A stretch of DNA of 8,771 nt from Actinomycetota bacterium (GTDB lineage: Bacteria > Actinomycetota > Actinomycetes > Streptosporangiales > Streptosporangiaceae): positions 18,093-26,863 of the forward strand of contig PMST01000180.1 of assembly GCA_003168295.1 (NCBI GenBank). Reading direction: 5' to 3'. A program made the position numbers and the translations under genes. Below are positions 1 through 8,771 of this stretch, piece after piece; within the stretch, counting starts at the first letter, position 1; each line of letters begins with the position of its first letter. Under the pieces are notes generated by a model. The model worked only from the letters and a program-made list of their open reading frames with translations. It did no database searches and had not been told where the DNA came from.

Positions 1-103
1 CCGGGATGCCGAACAGGCGCGCGATGACGATCCCGGGACCGCCCGCGCGGCGCTGCGGCTTCTCCGGCGGCACGGACGACTGGTCTGGCGTCAGGCTGGC
101 CAC
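1..103 (-). CDS. Site-2 protease-like M50 membrane metalloprotease, N-terminal fragment (partial)
   Basis: Only the first 34 codons are in the window; the gene runs off the left edge. The GTG at 103-101 is the first possible start after an in-frame TAG 12 bases upstream. It gives a hydrophilic Pro/Gln/Arg-rich leader followed by GGPGIVIARLFGIP. Actinobacterial site-2 protease (M50, Rip/SpoIVFB-like) proteins typically begin with such a leader and a 'G..IGR.FGVPV' segment just before the first membrane helix. The catalytic HExxH motif would lie outside the window, so it cannot be checked. No strong Shine-Dalgarno sequence precedes the GTG. The divergent arrangement with a RecB-like nuclease supports the call, because these families are often neighbours in actinobacteria. 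The family assignment rests on a short segment plus context and is therefore moderate. Confidence 0.6.
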   Translation of the reverse strand, partial: MASLTPDQSSVPPEKPQRRAGGPGIVIARLFGIP

Positions 104-177
104 ATCTCGATGCTACGTGCCCGAGCGGTCACTCGGGTCGATGCGGGCCCCTCGAGATCCCCCCGAATGTCGGCACC
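104..177. promoter_or_regulatory. Short divergent intergenic region with a small inverted repeat
   Basis: This 74-bp gap separates two divergent start codons, so promoters for both genes probably lie in it or just inside the coding regions. It contains a 6-bp perfect inverted repeat, CCCGAG (120-125) and CTCGGG (132-137), with a 6-base loop. That could be an operator or chance in GC-rich DNA. A C6 run lies at 159-164. I see no convincing -35/-10 pair on either strand. Confidence 0.3.
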
Positions 178-3300
<3,123 letters not shown>

Positions 3301-3301
<1 letters not shown>

Positions 3302-4320
3302 CAGAAGCGCACCCGCGGGTCGACGACCGCGTACAGGATGTCGACGATCATGTTCGCGATGACGATAAAGAACGAGGCGATCATGACCACGCCCAGGATC
3401 TCGGGCAGGTCCTGGTTCTGGATGGCCAGGATGGTGAACTGACCCAGGCCCGGCAGCGAGAAGGTCGTCTCGGTGAGGATCGCGCCGCCCAGCAGCAGGC
3501 CCAGATCCAGGCCGAAGATCGTGACGATGGGCGTCAGCGCCGCCCTCAGCCCGTGTTTTATCACCACCTGCCGTTCCGGCAGGCCCTTGGCTCTGGCGGT
3601 GCGGATGTAGTCCTCGCCCATGGTCTCCAGCATGCCAGCCCTGGTCAGCCGGGCATAGAGGGCCGCGTACAGGAAGGCCAGGGTGATCCAGGGCAGGACG
3701 AGGTTGCGCGCCCACAGCAGCGGATTGGTGGTGATGCCGACGTAATGCACGTTGGGGAAGACCGACCATTTGTAGCTGAACAGCTCCAGCGCGATCAACC
3801 CGGTGAAGAACACCGGCAGGGACACCCCGGCCAGCGCCACGCCCATCGAGAACCGGTCGAAGAAGCTGCCGCGGCGCAGCGCGGACAGCACACCGATGGA
3901 CACGCCGCCGGTCACCCAGAGCACGGCCGCCCCGATGGCCAGCGACAGCGTGACCGGAGCGTCGCTAATCAGCTGCGGCCAGACCGGCTGCTCGTTGCGG
4001 AACGAGTAGCCGAAGCACGGGAACGGGCAGTAGCTGACATCGCTGCCGTCGCTGTAGTGGACGCCGAACACGATCCCCTTGAGGTAGCGGCCGTACTGCA
4101 GGTACAGCGGGGAGTTCAGGCCGAGCTTGATCTCGACCGCCTTGATCTCCGACGGGATCGGGTTACGGCCGACGTACTGCGCCGCGAGCTCGTAGCTCGT
4201 CTGCCCGGCCAGCCGCGGCACCAAAAAGAAGATCGCGAACGTGATCATGCTGACCAGGACCAGCAGGAACACGGTCAGGATGAGGCGCCGGATGATGAAG
4301 AAGATCATCGCGTGCGGCAT
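3301..4320 (-). CDS. dppB: Peptide-type ABC transporter permease, DppB/OppB-like
   Basis: This 339-residue inner-membrane permease forms the translocation path with the DppC-like subunit. Helices are predicted by eye at about 8-35, 122-146, 156-181, 205-223, 262-284 and 308-333. The cytoplasmic EAA-type coupling loop is EDYIRTARAKGLPERQVVIKHGLRAAL (from E236). The C-terminus DPRVRF is typical of the family. The extracytoplasmic segment after helix 1 includes YCPFPC (C98, C102), a possible disulfide. ATG 4320 is the first start in this frame; ATG 4308 is an alternative. Neither has a recognisable Shine-Dalgarno, and a 15-bp GC hairpin begins at the very next base upstream, so initiation may be inefficient or regulated. 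It follows the lipoprotein gene after 111 bp and overlaps the next gene by 1 nt. Confidence 0.92.
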
Positions 4321-4359
4321 CGCCGCCGGGCGGGGCTGGTTGCTCCCCGCCCGGCGGCG
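4321..4359 (-). promoter_or_regulatory. 15-bp GC-rich intercistronic hairpin between dppA and dppB
   Basis: Bases 4321-4335 (CGCCGCCGGGCGGGG) pair perfectly with 4345-4359 across a 9-base loop. In the mRNA the stem ends directly against the dppB ATG at 4320. There is no U-run, so it is not a classical intrinsic terminator in this direction. Likely roles are to protect the dppA 3' end from exonucleases, to cause partial termination, or to hide the dppB initiation region. Any of these would lower permease output relative to the binding protein. The structure is seen directly; the role is inferred. Confidence 0.7.
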
Positions 4360-4393
4360 GCACCTTCACCTGCTCTCTGCACGTTGAACCGGG

Positions 4394-4421
4394 GCAGTTC
4401 GTACCGGACTAACTGCGGTAC
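4394..4421 (-). promoter_or_regulatory. Two mutually exclusive 6-bp stems downstream of dppA
   Basis: GTACCG (4401-4406) can pair with CGGTAC (4416-4421), and GCAGTT (4394-4399) can pair with AACTGC (4411-4416). The two pairings interleave and share base 4416, so the RNA can form one or the other. Loops connecting a simultaneous pseudoknot would be about 0 and 1 nt, which looks too short. The site starts 10 nt after the dppA stop codon and lies upstream of the 15-bp hairpin. A switch-like or stability role is possible, but chance pairing is not excluded. Confidence 0.4.
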
Positions 4422-4431
4422 TTAGCGAAGG

Positions 4432-6195
4432 TCAGGACTTCACGCCGAGCACGGCGTAGTTGTACATGCCGAAATTGTCCCAGATGTAGGCGTTGGTCAG
4501 GTTCGGCGACCGGTAGTCCAGCGACCTGGCGTACACCTCGGGCAGCACGGCGGCATCCTTCATGTCCTGCATGTCGATCTCGGACCAGATCGCCGTCCTG
4601 GCCGCGCCGGTGACCTGATTCGACTTGGTGAACAGGTTGTTGATCACCGGGTCGTTCAGCTCGGAGATGTTGGTGTTACCGGTCGGGGCGATGGTGTTCC
4701 CGTTGACAAGCTCGTCCAGGAAGCCGAAGCCGTTCGGCCAGTCAGCGGACCAGCCACCCGACGCGATGCCGATGTCGTGCGAGTGCACGTAGGCCGGCGA
4801 GCCCGCGAAGTCGGAGTAGTAGCTACCCGACGGGAACCCCTTCAGCGTTACCTTGATCCCCACCGTGGCCAGGGAAGCCTGGATCGCGGTGGCAACCGCG
4901 GTCTCCTTGGGCCGGTCAGACCGGTAGGCCAAGTTGGTGCTGAAGCCGTTCGGCTGACCGCACGCGGCGAGCTGCTGCTTGGCCGCGGTAACGTCGCCGC
5001 TCGGCTTGGACAGCGCGTCGTACAGGTCGAAGGACTTGTAGCCGGAAATATTCGGCACCATCAAGGTGCTCGCGATGGACCCGCCCGCGACCGGGCCGCC
5101 CCACGCCGTCTGAACCTCCGTCTTGTTGACCGCGTACTCCACCGCCTCGCGGCAGTGCAGGTTGTTCATCGGCGCCACCTTGGTGTTCAGGTAGGCGAAC
5201 CACGCGCGCCCGCTCAGCGGGTCGTCGGCGTTGGCCTTCAGCGTCGAGCTGCTCAGGATCCTGGCCTGAGCCGCCGCCGACACGCCGGTGCCCTGCGCGT
5301 CCACGTCGAGGTCACCGGCTAGCAGCCGGTTGTCGATGTCGGCCTGGTTGACGTTCATGTTCAGGACGATCTTGGCGGGCAGCTGCTTGGCCGACGGATC
5401 CGTCGCGGGGTTCCACTCCGTGTTCGGCACCAGGGTGAGCTGCTTATTCAGCGAGTAACTCTGGAACTTGTACGGCCCGGTGGACATCGGGTGCAGCTGG
5501 TAGTTGCTGCCCGTGTCCTTAGCCGGCGGGACCGGGGCGGAGTTCGGGAACGCCAGCACGTAGGGAAAATCGGGGAACGGCGCCACCAGGTGGAACACGA
5601 TGGTGGTGGCGTTCGGGGTCTGAACGGAGCTCAGGCCCATGATGTTCTTGGCCCGGTCCTTGTACGGACCCGGGTACTTCGGGTCCGCGAGCAGCACCTG
5701 GTAGTACGTCGGCCCGTTCTCCAGCACCGACCGGTCGTAGGTGCGCTCGATGGCGTACTTCACGTCCGAGGAGGTAACGACGGTGCCATCCTCGAACTTG
5801 ACGTCAGGCTGGATATGGAACGTCCAGGTCAGGCCGTTATCGCTGGTCGTGCCCATGTTCGTGGCCAGGTCCGGTTCGAGCTGCGCCCCGCAGGTGCCCG
5901 GGCAGGCCTTGTACATGAACATCGGCATGGTGAAGAGGTTGTCGAAGTCCAGCACCCACGCGTAGTAGGTGTTGCCGGGGTCGAACGAGTCCGGCGTGCT
6001 GCTGAGCGCCATGGTCAGCGTCCCGCCCTTGGCGTTAGACGGATTGACGACGGTGGTCGAGCCGGCGTTGTAGGTAGCCCCGGAACCCGATGACGACGTA
6101 CCGGATCCACTGCTGCTGCTGCTACTGCAGGCAGCAATCCCGAGCGCGGCGGCCAGGGTGACGGCCGCCGTGGCCATGGTCTTGCGTCTCCTCAT
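4432..6195 (-). CDS. dppA: Peptide-type ABC transporter substrate-binding lipoprotein, DppA/OppA-like
   Basis: This 587-residue protein belongs to the SBP_bac_5 family, which captures peptides or other small solutes outside the membrane and delivers them to the permeases. MRRRKTMATAAVTLAAALGIAAC is a lipoprotein signal peptide with lipobox IAAC; C23 would be lipidated. A Ser/Gly linker (24-39) tethers the domain. The family pattern LEPDLATNM...GLTWTFHIQPDVKFEDGTVVTSSDVKYAIERT (from about 106) is clear, and NLHCREAVEYAVNK is also typical. C98 and C102 (ACPGTC) could form a disulfide. The start is ATG 6195, with a perfect AGGAGG 11 nt upstream, by far the best ribosome site in the operon; this fits the high abundance expected of a binding protein. 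It lies 49 bp after dppC and 111 bp before dppB. The substrate cannot be deduced from sequence alone. Confidence 0.94.
   Translation of the reverse strand: MRRRKTMATAAVTLAAALGIAACSSSSSSGSGTSSSGSGATYNAGSTTVVNPSNAKGGTLTMALSSTPDSFDPGNTYYAWVLDFDNLFTMPMFMYKACPGTCGAQLEPDLATNMGTTSDNGLTWTFHIQPDVKFEDGTVVTSSDVKYAIERTYDRSVLENGPTYYQVLLADPKYPGPYKDRAKNIMGLSSVQTPNATTIVFHLVAPFPDFPYVLAFPNSAPVPPAKDTGSNYQLHPMSTGPYKFQSYSLNKQLTLVPNTEWNPATDPSAKQLPAKIVLNMNVNQADIDNRLLAGDLDVDAQGTGVSAAAQARILSSSTLKANADDPLSGRAWFAYLNTKVAPMNNLHCREAVEYAVNKTEVQTAWGGPVAGGSIASTLMVPNISGYKSFDLYDALSKPSGDVTAAKQQLAACGQPNGFSTNLAYRSDRPKETAVATAIQASLATVGIKVTLKGFPSGSYYSDFAGSPAYVHSHDIGIASGGWSADWPNGFGFLDELVNGNTIAPTGNTNISELNDPVINNLFTKSNQVTGAARTAIWSEIDMQDMKDAAVLPEVYARSLDYRSPNLTNAYIWDNFGMYNYAVLGVKS
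6110..6123 (-). repeat. CTG/AGC trinucleotide tract encoding the lipoprotein serine linker
   Basis: The plus strand reads CTGCTGCTGCTGCT. On the coding strand six consecutive serine codons (AGT, four AGC, AGT) directly follow the lipidated C23. Replication slippage here would change linker length without shifting the frame. Ser/Gly linkers are common in actinobacterial lipoproteins, so function need not be affected. Confidence 0.75.
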
Positions 6196-6206
6196 AGGGT
6201 GAAACG

Positions 6207-6212
6207 CCTCCT
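6207..6212 (-). promoter_or_regulatory. Perfect AGGAGG ribosome binding site for dppA
   Basis: AGGAGG on the minus strand lies 11 nt before ATG 6195, a slightly long but usable spacing. The other operon genes have weak or no Shine-Dalgarno sequences, so this site supports stronger translation of the binding protein. Confidence 0.8.
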
Positions 6213-6244
6213 GTTACTTGTTTACGTGGGGACCGTGCGGCTGG

Positions 6245-7234
6245 TTACCTGGTCCTCGGATCCAGCGCGTCACGCAACCCGTCACCAAATAGGTTGAATG
6301 CCAGTACGGTGATGAAAATCGTCAGCCCGGGGACGAGCATGAACTCGGGATCGATGTAGTAGTAGCCGTTCTGTACCGCGCTGGAGAGCATCTGGCCCCA
6401 GCTCGGGGTGGGGACGTAGAGGCCGACACCCAGGTAGTCCAGCGCCGCCTCGAACAAGATGTTGGTCGGGATCAGCAGCGTCGCGTAGACCAGGATCGGC
6501 GCCACCAGGTTCGGCAGCAGCTCGCGGAACAGAATGTAAGGCCCGCGCGCGCCGAGGCTGCGGGCCGCGTCGACGAACTCGCGCTCGCGCAGCGAGAGCG
6601 TCTGGCCGCGGATGATCCGGCCCATGTAGGGCCAGTTGAAGAACCCGATCACGAAGATCAGGACGGCGATCCGCAGCGAGTTCCCGGACAGGCCGAACGC
6701 GGTGCTCGGGATGACCCCGGCCAGCGCGAGCGCGAACACCAGCAGCGGGAAAGCGAGGAACACGTCCATGGCCCGGGCGATCAGCGAGTCCACCCAGCCG
6801 CCGACGTAGCCGGCGATGACGCCAAAGAAGGTGCCGATGCCGACCGCGAGCACGGTGGACAGGAACGCGATGAGCAGCGAGTACTGTGCGCCGACGACGA
6901 TCCGGGCGAGCAGGTCGCGGCCGGTCTCCGGCTCGACACCGAGCGGGTGAGCCCAGCTGATGCCGCCGAACGCGCCGTTCGGCTTCAGGAACGTGGGGTT
7001 GATCAGGTTGGAATGGTAGACATCGGGGTTCTGCACCACGTGCGGTCCGATGATGGCCACCAGGATCAGGAAGATGACGACGATGCCGCCGGCCATAGCG
7101 ACCTTGTCCCGGCGCAGCCGCATCCAGGCGATCTGCCCGAGCGACCGGCCCACGATGTCCTTGGCGGGGCCAGGCAGCCCGGCTTCCGGCCCTGGACCTC
7201 CCGGGCCTGTCGAGACGTCCATCGGGACGGCCAT
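6245..7234 (-). CDS. dppC: Peptide-type ABC transporter permease, DppC/OppC-like
   Basis: This 329-residue inner-membrane permease pairs with the DppB-like subunit. An N-terminal Pro/Gly-rich cytoplasmic tail (1-25) precedes the OppC N-terminal region (LGQIAWMRLRRDKVAMAGG) and helix 1 (about 46-66). The family signature HPLGVEPETGRDLLARIVVGAQYSL (96-120) is followed by helices at about 114-144, 155-175, 188-206, 240-262 and 298-318. The EAA-type coupling loop is REFVDAARSLGARGPYILFRELLPNL (from R218). The C-terminal GDGLRDALDPR is typical. ATG 7234 has a TAGGT about 7 nt upstream; ATG 7222 is possible. It is the first gene of the operon, ahead of the binding protein, whereas the common order is A-B-C-D-F. 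Confidence 0.93.
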   Translation of the reverse strand: MAVPMDVSTGPGGPGPEAGLPGPAKDIVGRSLGQIAWMRLRRDKVAMAGGIVVIFLILVAIIGPHVVQNPDVYHSNLINPTFLKPNGAFGGISWAHPLGVEPETGRDLLARIVVGAQYSLLIAFLSTVLAVGIGTFFGVIAGYVGGWVDSLIARAMDVFLAFPLLVFALALAGVIPSTAFGLSGNSLRIAVLIFVIGFFNWPYMGRIIRGQTLSLREREFVDAARSLGARGPYILFRELLPNLVAPILVYATLLIPTNILFEAALDYLGVGLYVPTPSWGQMLSSAVQNGYYYIDPEFMLVPGLTIFITVLAFNLFGDGLRDALDPRTR

Positions 7235-7553
7235 CGTGAAACCTATCTGTCGCTCGGATTGAAGGCGTCCGGGCGCAGCGCGTCTCCTTCATGGAGTCCC
7301 TCGTGCACCGCGATAGACGCCTCGGCCTATATGTAGTGAGGTTGCGCTATTTCGCGTATTCGTGCCAGCCCCGCGCGGCACTCGTGGCTTGATCGTGATT
7401 AAACCCGCGCCGTTTTGTCATAGAAAGTTACGATTGGGGCGCATGGGACTCGACTGGCCAACGGTACTGTCGAGGTTGGTTGAGCGCATCCTGGCTAGGG
7501 TGCCGGTATCAGGAAATAATGACGAAACACGACGGCAGACGGAAAACTTCGGC
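7235..7553. promoter_or_regulatory. 319-bp non-coding region upstream of the dpp operon
   Basis: No credible gene lies here. It separates the stop of the small membrane-protein gene (7554) from dppC and is visibly richer in A/T than the flanking genes, especially at 7341-7360, 7396-7433 and 7508-7549, as expected for a promoter region. A -10-like CATATA on the minus strand (plus positions 7328-7333) lacks a good -35, so no promoter is assigned with confidence. A 5-bp inverted repeat, GTGCC (7362-7366) and GGCAC (7377-7381), could be an operator or chance. No strong terminator stem was found after 7554, so readthrough from the upstream gene into dpp is possible. Confidence 0.45.
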
Positions 7554-8069
7554 TCAGGTGATGCCGTGACGGCGCAGAATGTCCGCGACGTCCCCGAGGT
7601 CGTCATCGTCGTCGTTGCTCTTGCCCTTGCGTGCCTTCACGGGCACCGGGGCGGTCGTGGCGTCCGTCCGGGTGGTCAGCTGGCTGCCGGTCCGCGCGGC
7701 GGCCAGCGTTCCGGCCGGGGCGGCCGCGGGCTCGGTCGCCTTGGTCTGGCCGCCGCGCTTCACCCGGCGCCGCCGCAGCGGACCCGACACGACGAACAGC
7801 AGCGCGGAGAATCCGGCCACCGCGATCCCCGACCACACCTTGGGCGAGAACACGAAACCGGTCGCGAAGTCCCCGATCGCGACCCCCATCTTCCAGAACA
7901 TCGCGATCGCGCCGGTCAGGTAGGCGGCCACCGGCAGCAGCGACCAGGCCGCCCCGCGCAGGCCAGAACCGATACCGCGACGCCGCATCGCGAGGTAGCT
8001 CAGGACCAGGCCGACCCCGGTCAGGCCCCCGCACAGCGGCAGCCAGGCGATCTTGTCGTAGGTGGACAT
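7554..8069 (-). CDS. Small actinobacterial membrane protein of unknown function, three predicted helices
   Basis: This 171-residue protein begins MSTYDKIAWLPLCGGL. Hydrophobic segments at about 7-28, 41-60 and 78-97 should span the membrane. They are followed by a basic stretch (99-110), a low-complexity Ala/Thr/Pro linker and a tail with five aspartates (153-157) ending DVADILRRHGIT. The start is ATG 8069, with GGAGG five nt upstream; the frame extends 9 codons further to 8096, but the ribosome site favours 8069. I recognise the layout as a conserved actinobacterial hypothetical, sometimes auto-labelled 'cellulose synthase', for which I see no glycosyltransferase motif. The acidic tail ending in a short amphipathic helix could bind a cytoplasmic partner, but this is speculation. 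The HAD-gene frame remains open across about 155 of its codons. Confidence 0.75.
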   Translation of the reverse strand: MSTYDKIAWLPLCGGLTGVGLVLSYLAMRRRGIGSGLRGAAWSLLPVAAYLTGAIAMFWKMGVAIGDFATGFVFSPKVWSGIAVAGFSALLFVVSGPLRRRRVKRGGQTKATEPAAAPAGTLAAARTGSQLTTRTDATTAPVPVKARKGKSNDDDDDLGDVADILRRHGIT

Positions 8070-8771
8070 GCGCTCCTCCCCGCGTTGCTGTCTCAAGTCT
8101 AAGCCGTGATAGCCGCGTCCGCGGTGGGGCTAACCCCCTAAACGCCCCTGGATCCGCCGACACCACAAGTCCGGCGGGCCCGGCGGCCAGCTCGAGCAGC
8201 GAGTGCACCACGACCAGGCCCGGAGCGGCTTTGATCGGGACCAGCGACGGCACCGCGATCACCCGGCATCCGGCAGCCTGCGCCGAGGTCACGCCGTTCG
8301 GCGAGTCTTCCAGCGCGAAGCAGCGGGCGGGATTCACGTCGAGCAGCTTGGCCGCGAGCAGGTAGGGCTCCGGGTCAGGCTTGGTCACGCCGACGTCTTC
8401 CGCGCACACCAGCACGTCGAAGCGCATCCCGGTGCGGGCCAGCACCGTGTCCATGAACCGCCGCTCGGAGGAGGTCACGAGCGCGCGCGGCAGGCCCGCC
8501 GCCTCGACCGAGGCGAGCAGTTCGCGCGCCCCCGGGCGCAGCGGCACCCCGTCGCGGCGGACCCGGTCGCAGATGCCGGCCATCAGCCACTCAGCGACGA
8601 CCTCGGGCGGGGCCGGGCGCGTCGCGTGGGCCAGCAGGTAGCGGATCGTTCGGTTCAGGCTGCCGCCGAGCAGTGCCGCCTGGTCCGACTCGGTCCAGCC
8701 CGAGTCCGGTGCGAGCCGGGCCATGACCGACCGCTCCGCCTCCAGCCACAGCGGCTCAGAGTCGATCAGCA
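7603..8771 (-). CDS. HAD-superfamily phosphatase (beta-phosphoglucomutase/CbbY-like), 5' partial, abnormal 3' end
   Basis: The gene enters from the right edge. The first complete codons read LIDSEPLWLEAERSVMARL, the end of HAD motif I (DxDGVLxDSE). The nucleophilic aspartate is just outside the window, and ATG 8724 is internal. Numbering from that Met, motif II is LVTSS (82-86), motif III is GVTKPDPEPY (K115) and motif IV is ALEDSPNG (E139, D140). These define a subfamily I HAD with a helical cap, which hydrolyses or transfers phosphate on small metabolites; the substrate is unknown. Conserved sequence ends near VVHSLLEL (about 8185). Homologues usually stop soon after, but this frame continues to 7603 with Arg/Gly/Ala-rich sequence overlapping the downstream gene. 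TAG codons occur in both other frames at 8140-8138 and 8132-8130. A 3' frameshift or lost stop is likely, so the true end is uncertain. Confidence 0.8.
   Translation of the reverse strand, partial: LIDSEPLWLEAERSVMARLAPDSGWTESDQAALLGGSLNRTIRYLLAHATRPAPPEVVAEWLMAGICDRVRRDGVPLRPGARELLASVEAAGLPRALVTSSERRFMDTVLARTGMRFDVLVCAEDVGVTKPDPEPYLLAAKLLDVNPARCFALEDSPNGVTSAQAAGCRVIAVPSLVPIKAAPGLVVVHSLLELAAGPAGLVVSADPGAFRGLAPPRTRLSRLRLETATRGGAHVHLRQDRLAAAVRGPDRGRPGPELPRDAASRYRFWPARGGLVAAAGGRLPDRRDRDVLEDGGRDRGLRDRFRVLAQGVVGDRGGRILRAAVRRVGSAAAAPGEARRPDQGDRARGRPGRNAGRRADRQPADHPDGRHDRPGAREGTQGQEQRRR
8073..8081 (-). promoter_or_regulatory. Ribosome binding site deciding the membrane-protein start
   Basis: The minus strand reads GGGGAGGAG immediately before CGC-ATG. 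GGAGG sits 5 nt from ATG 8069, which selects this start over the in-frame start at 8096. Confidence 0.75.

Noticed and set aside
3302..3769. Upstream extension of the DppD-like frame to 3769
   Set aside because: The extra 156 codons overlap the DppB-like permease in another frame and show no homology. ATPase similarity begins right after ATG 3301.
4321..4359. The 15-bp hairpin as a classical intrinsic terminator
   Set aside because: No T-run follows the stem on the minus strand, and the dppB start codon follows at once. Partial termination is possible but not shown.
6282..7292. Minus-strand frame overlapping dppC in another frame
   Set aside because: The dppC frame encodes a complete permease with signature motifs. 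The overlapping frame is Arg/Pro-rich, although its ATG has an AAGGAG within its own first codons.
7443..7600. Plus-strand frame MGLDWPTVLSRLV...DET...SGDAVTAQ resembling the N-terminus of anthranilate phosphoribosyltransferase (TrpD), as a possible gene relic
   Set aside because: The best-matching part, SGDAVTAQ, is antisense to the end of the membrane-protein gene and so is forced by it. The rest matches only a few residues, needs a gap, and has codon use unlike a GC-rich gene. A BLASTp of residues 1-40 would settle it.
7362..8102. Long plus-strand open frame across the membrane-protein gene
   Set aside because: It is antisense to a gene with a strong ribosome site and clear membrane helices. 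Its sequence is Arg/Gly/Pro-rich low complexity, as usual for shadow frames in GC-rich DNA.

Overview
The base composition and codon use (high GC, G/C in most third positions, GTG starts) and the protein families point to an actinomycete, probably a Streptosporangiales-, Streptomycetales- or Frankia-like organism. No tRNA, rRNA, CRISPR array, transposase or phage gene was found. Most of the window is an ordinary five-gene peptide-type ABC transporter operon. The unusual signals are in small structural details rather than in a clearly new system.

Layout. Bases 1-103 (minus) are the 5' end of a gene that looks like a site-2 protease-like M50 membrane metalloprotease. It is divergent from a RecB-like PD-(D/E)XK nuclease with an Fe-S type cysteine set (178-1098, plus). 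In actinobacteria these two families are commonly found together beside the tRNA m1A methyltransferase and Pup-proteasome genes, so the left edge probably adjoins that locus; this is inferred, since those genes lie outside the window. The nuclease gene carries a G6/C6 palindromic block between its start and its first conserved motif. Its stop codon overlaps, in a shared CTAG, the stop codon of the convergent transporter operon.

Bases 7234-1095 (minus) hold the transporter, transcribed in the order dppC-like permease, dppA-like lipoprotein, dppB-like permease, dppD-like ATPase, dppF-like ATPase. Together they would import peptides or similar solutes: the lipoprotein captures substrate outside the membrane, the two permeases form the channel, and the two ATPases drive it. 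The last three genes are translationally coupled by 1-nt and 4-nt overlaps. The lipoprotein gene has a perfect AGGAGG. It is separated from dppB by a 111-bp spacer containing a 15-bp perfect GC hairpin that abuts the dppB start, plus two mutually exclusive 6-bp stems. This layout fits unequal expression of the binding protein and the membrane components.

Bases 7235-7553 are a non-coding, relatively AT-rich region that probably carries the operon promoter. Further right on the minus strand are a small three-helix membrane protein of unknown function (8069-7554) and the greater part of a HAD-family phosphatase whose N-terminus lies beyond the window. The HAD reading frame does not stop where its conserved domain ends. 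It stays open through most of the membrane-protein gene, which suggests a 3' frameshift or lost stop.
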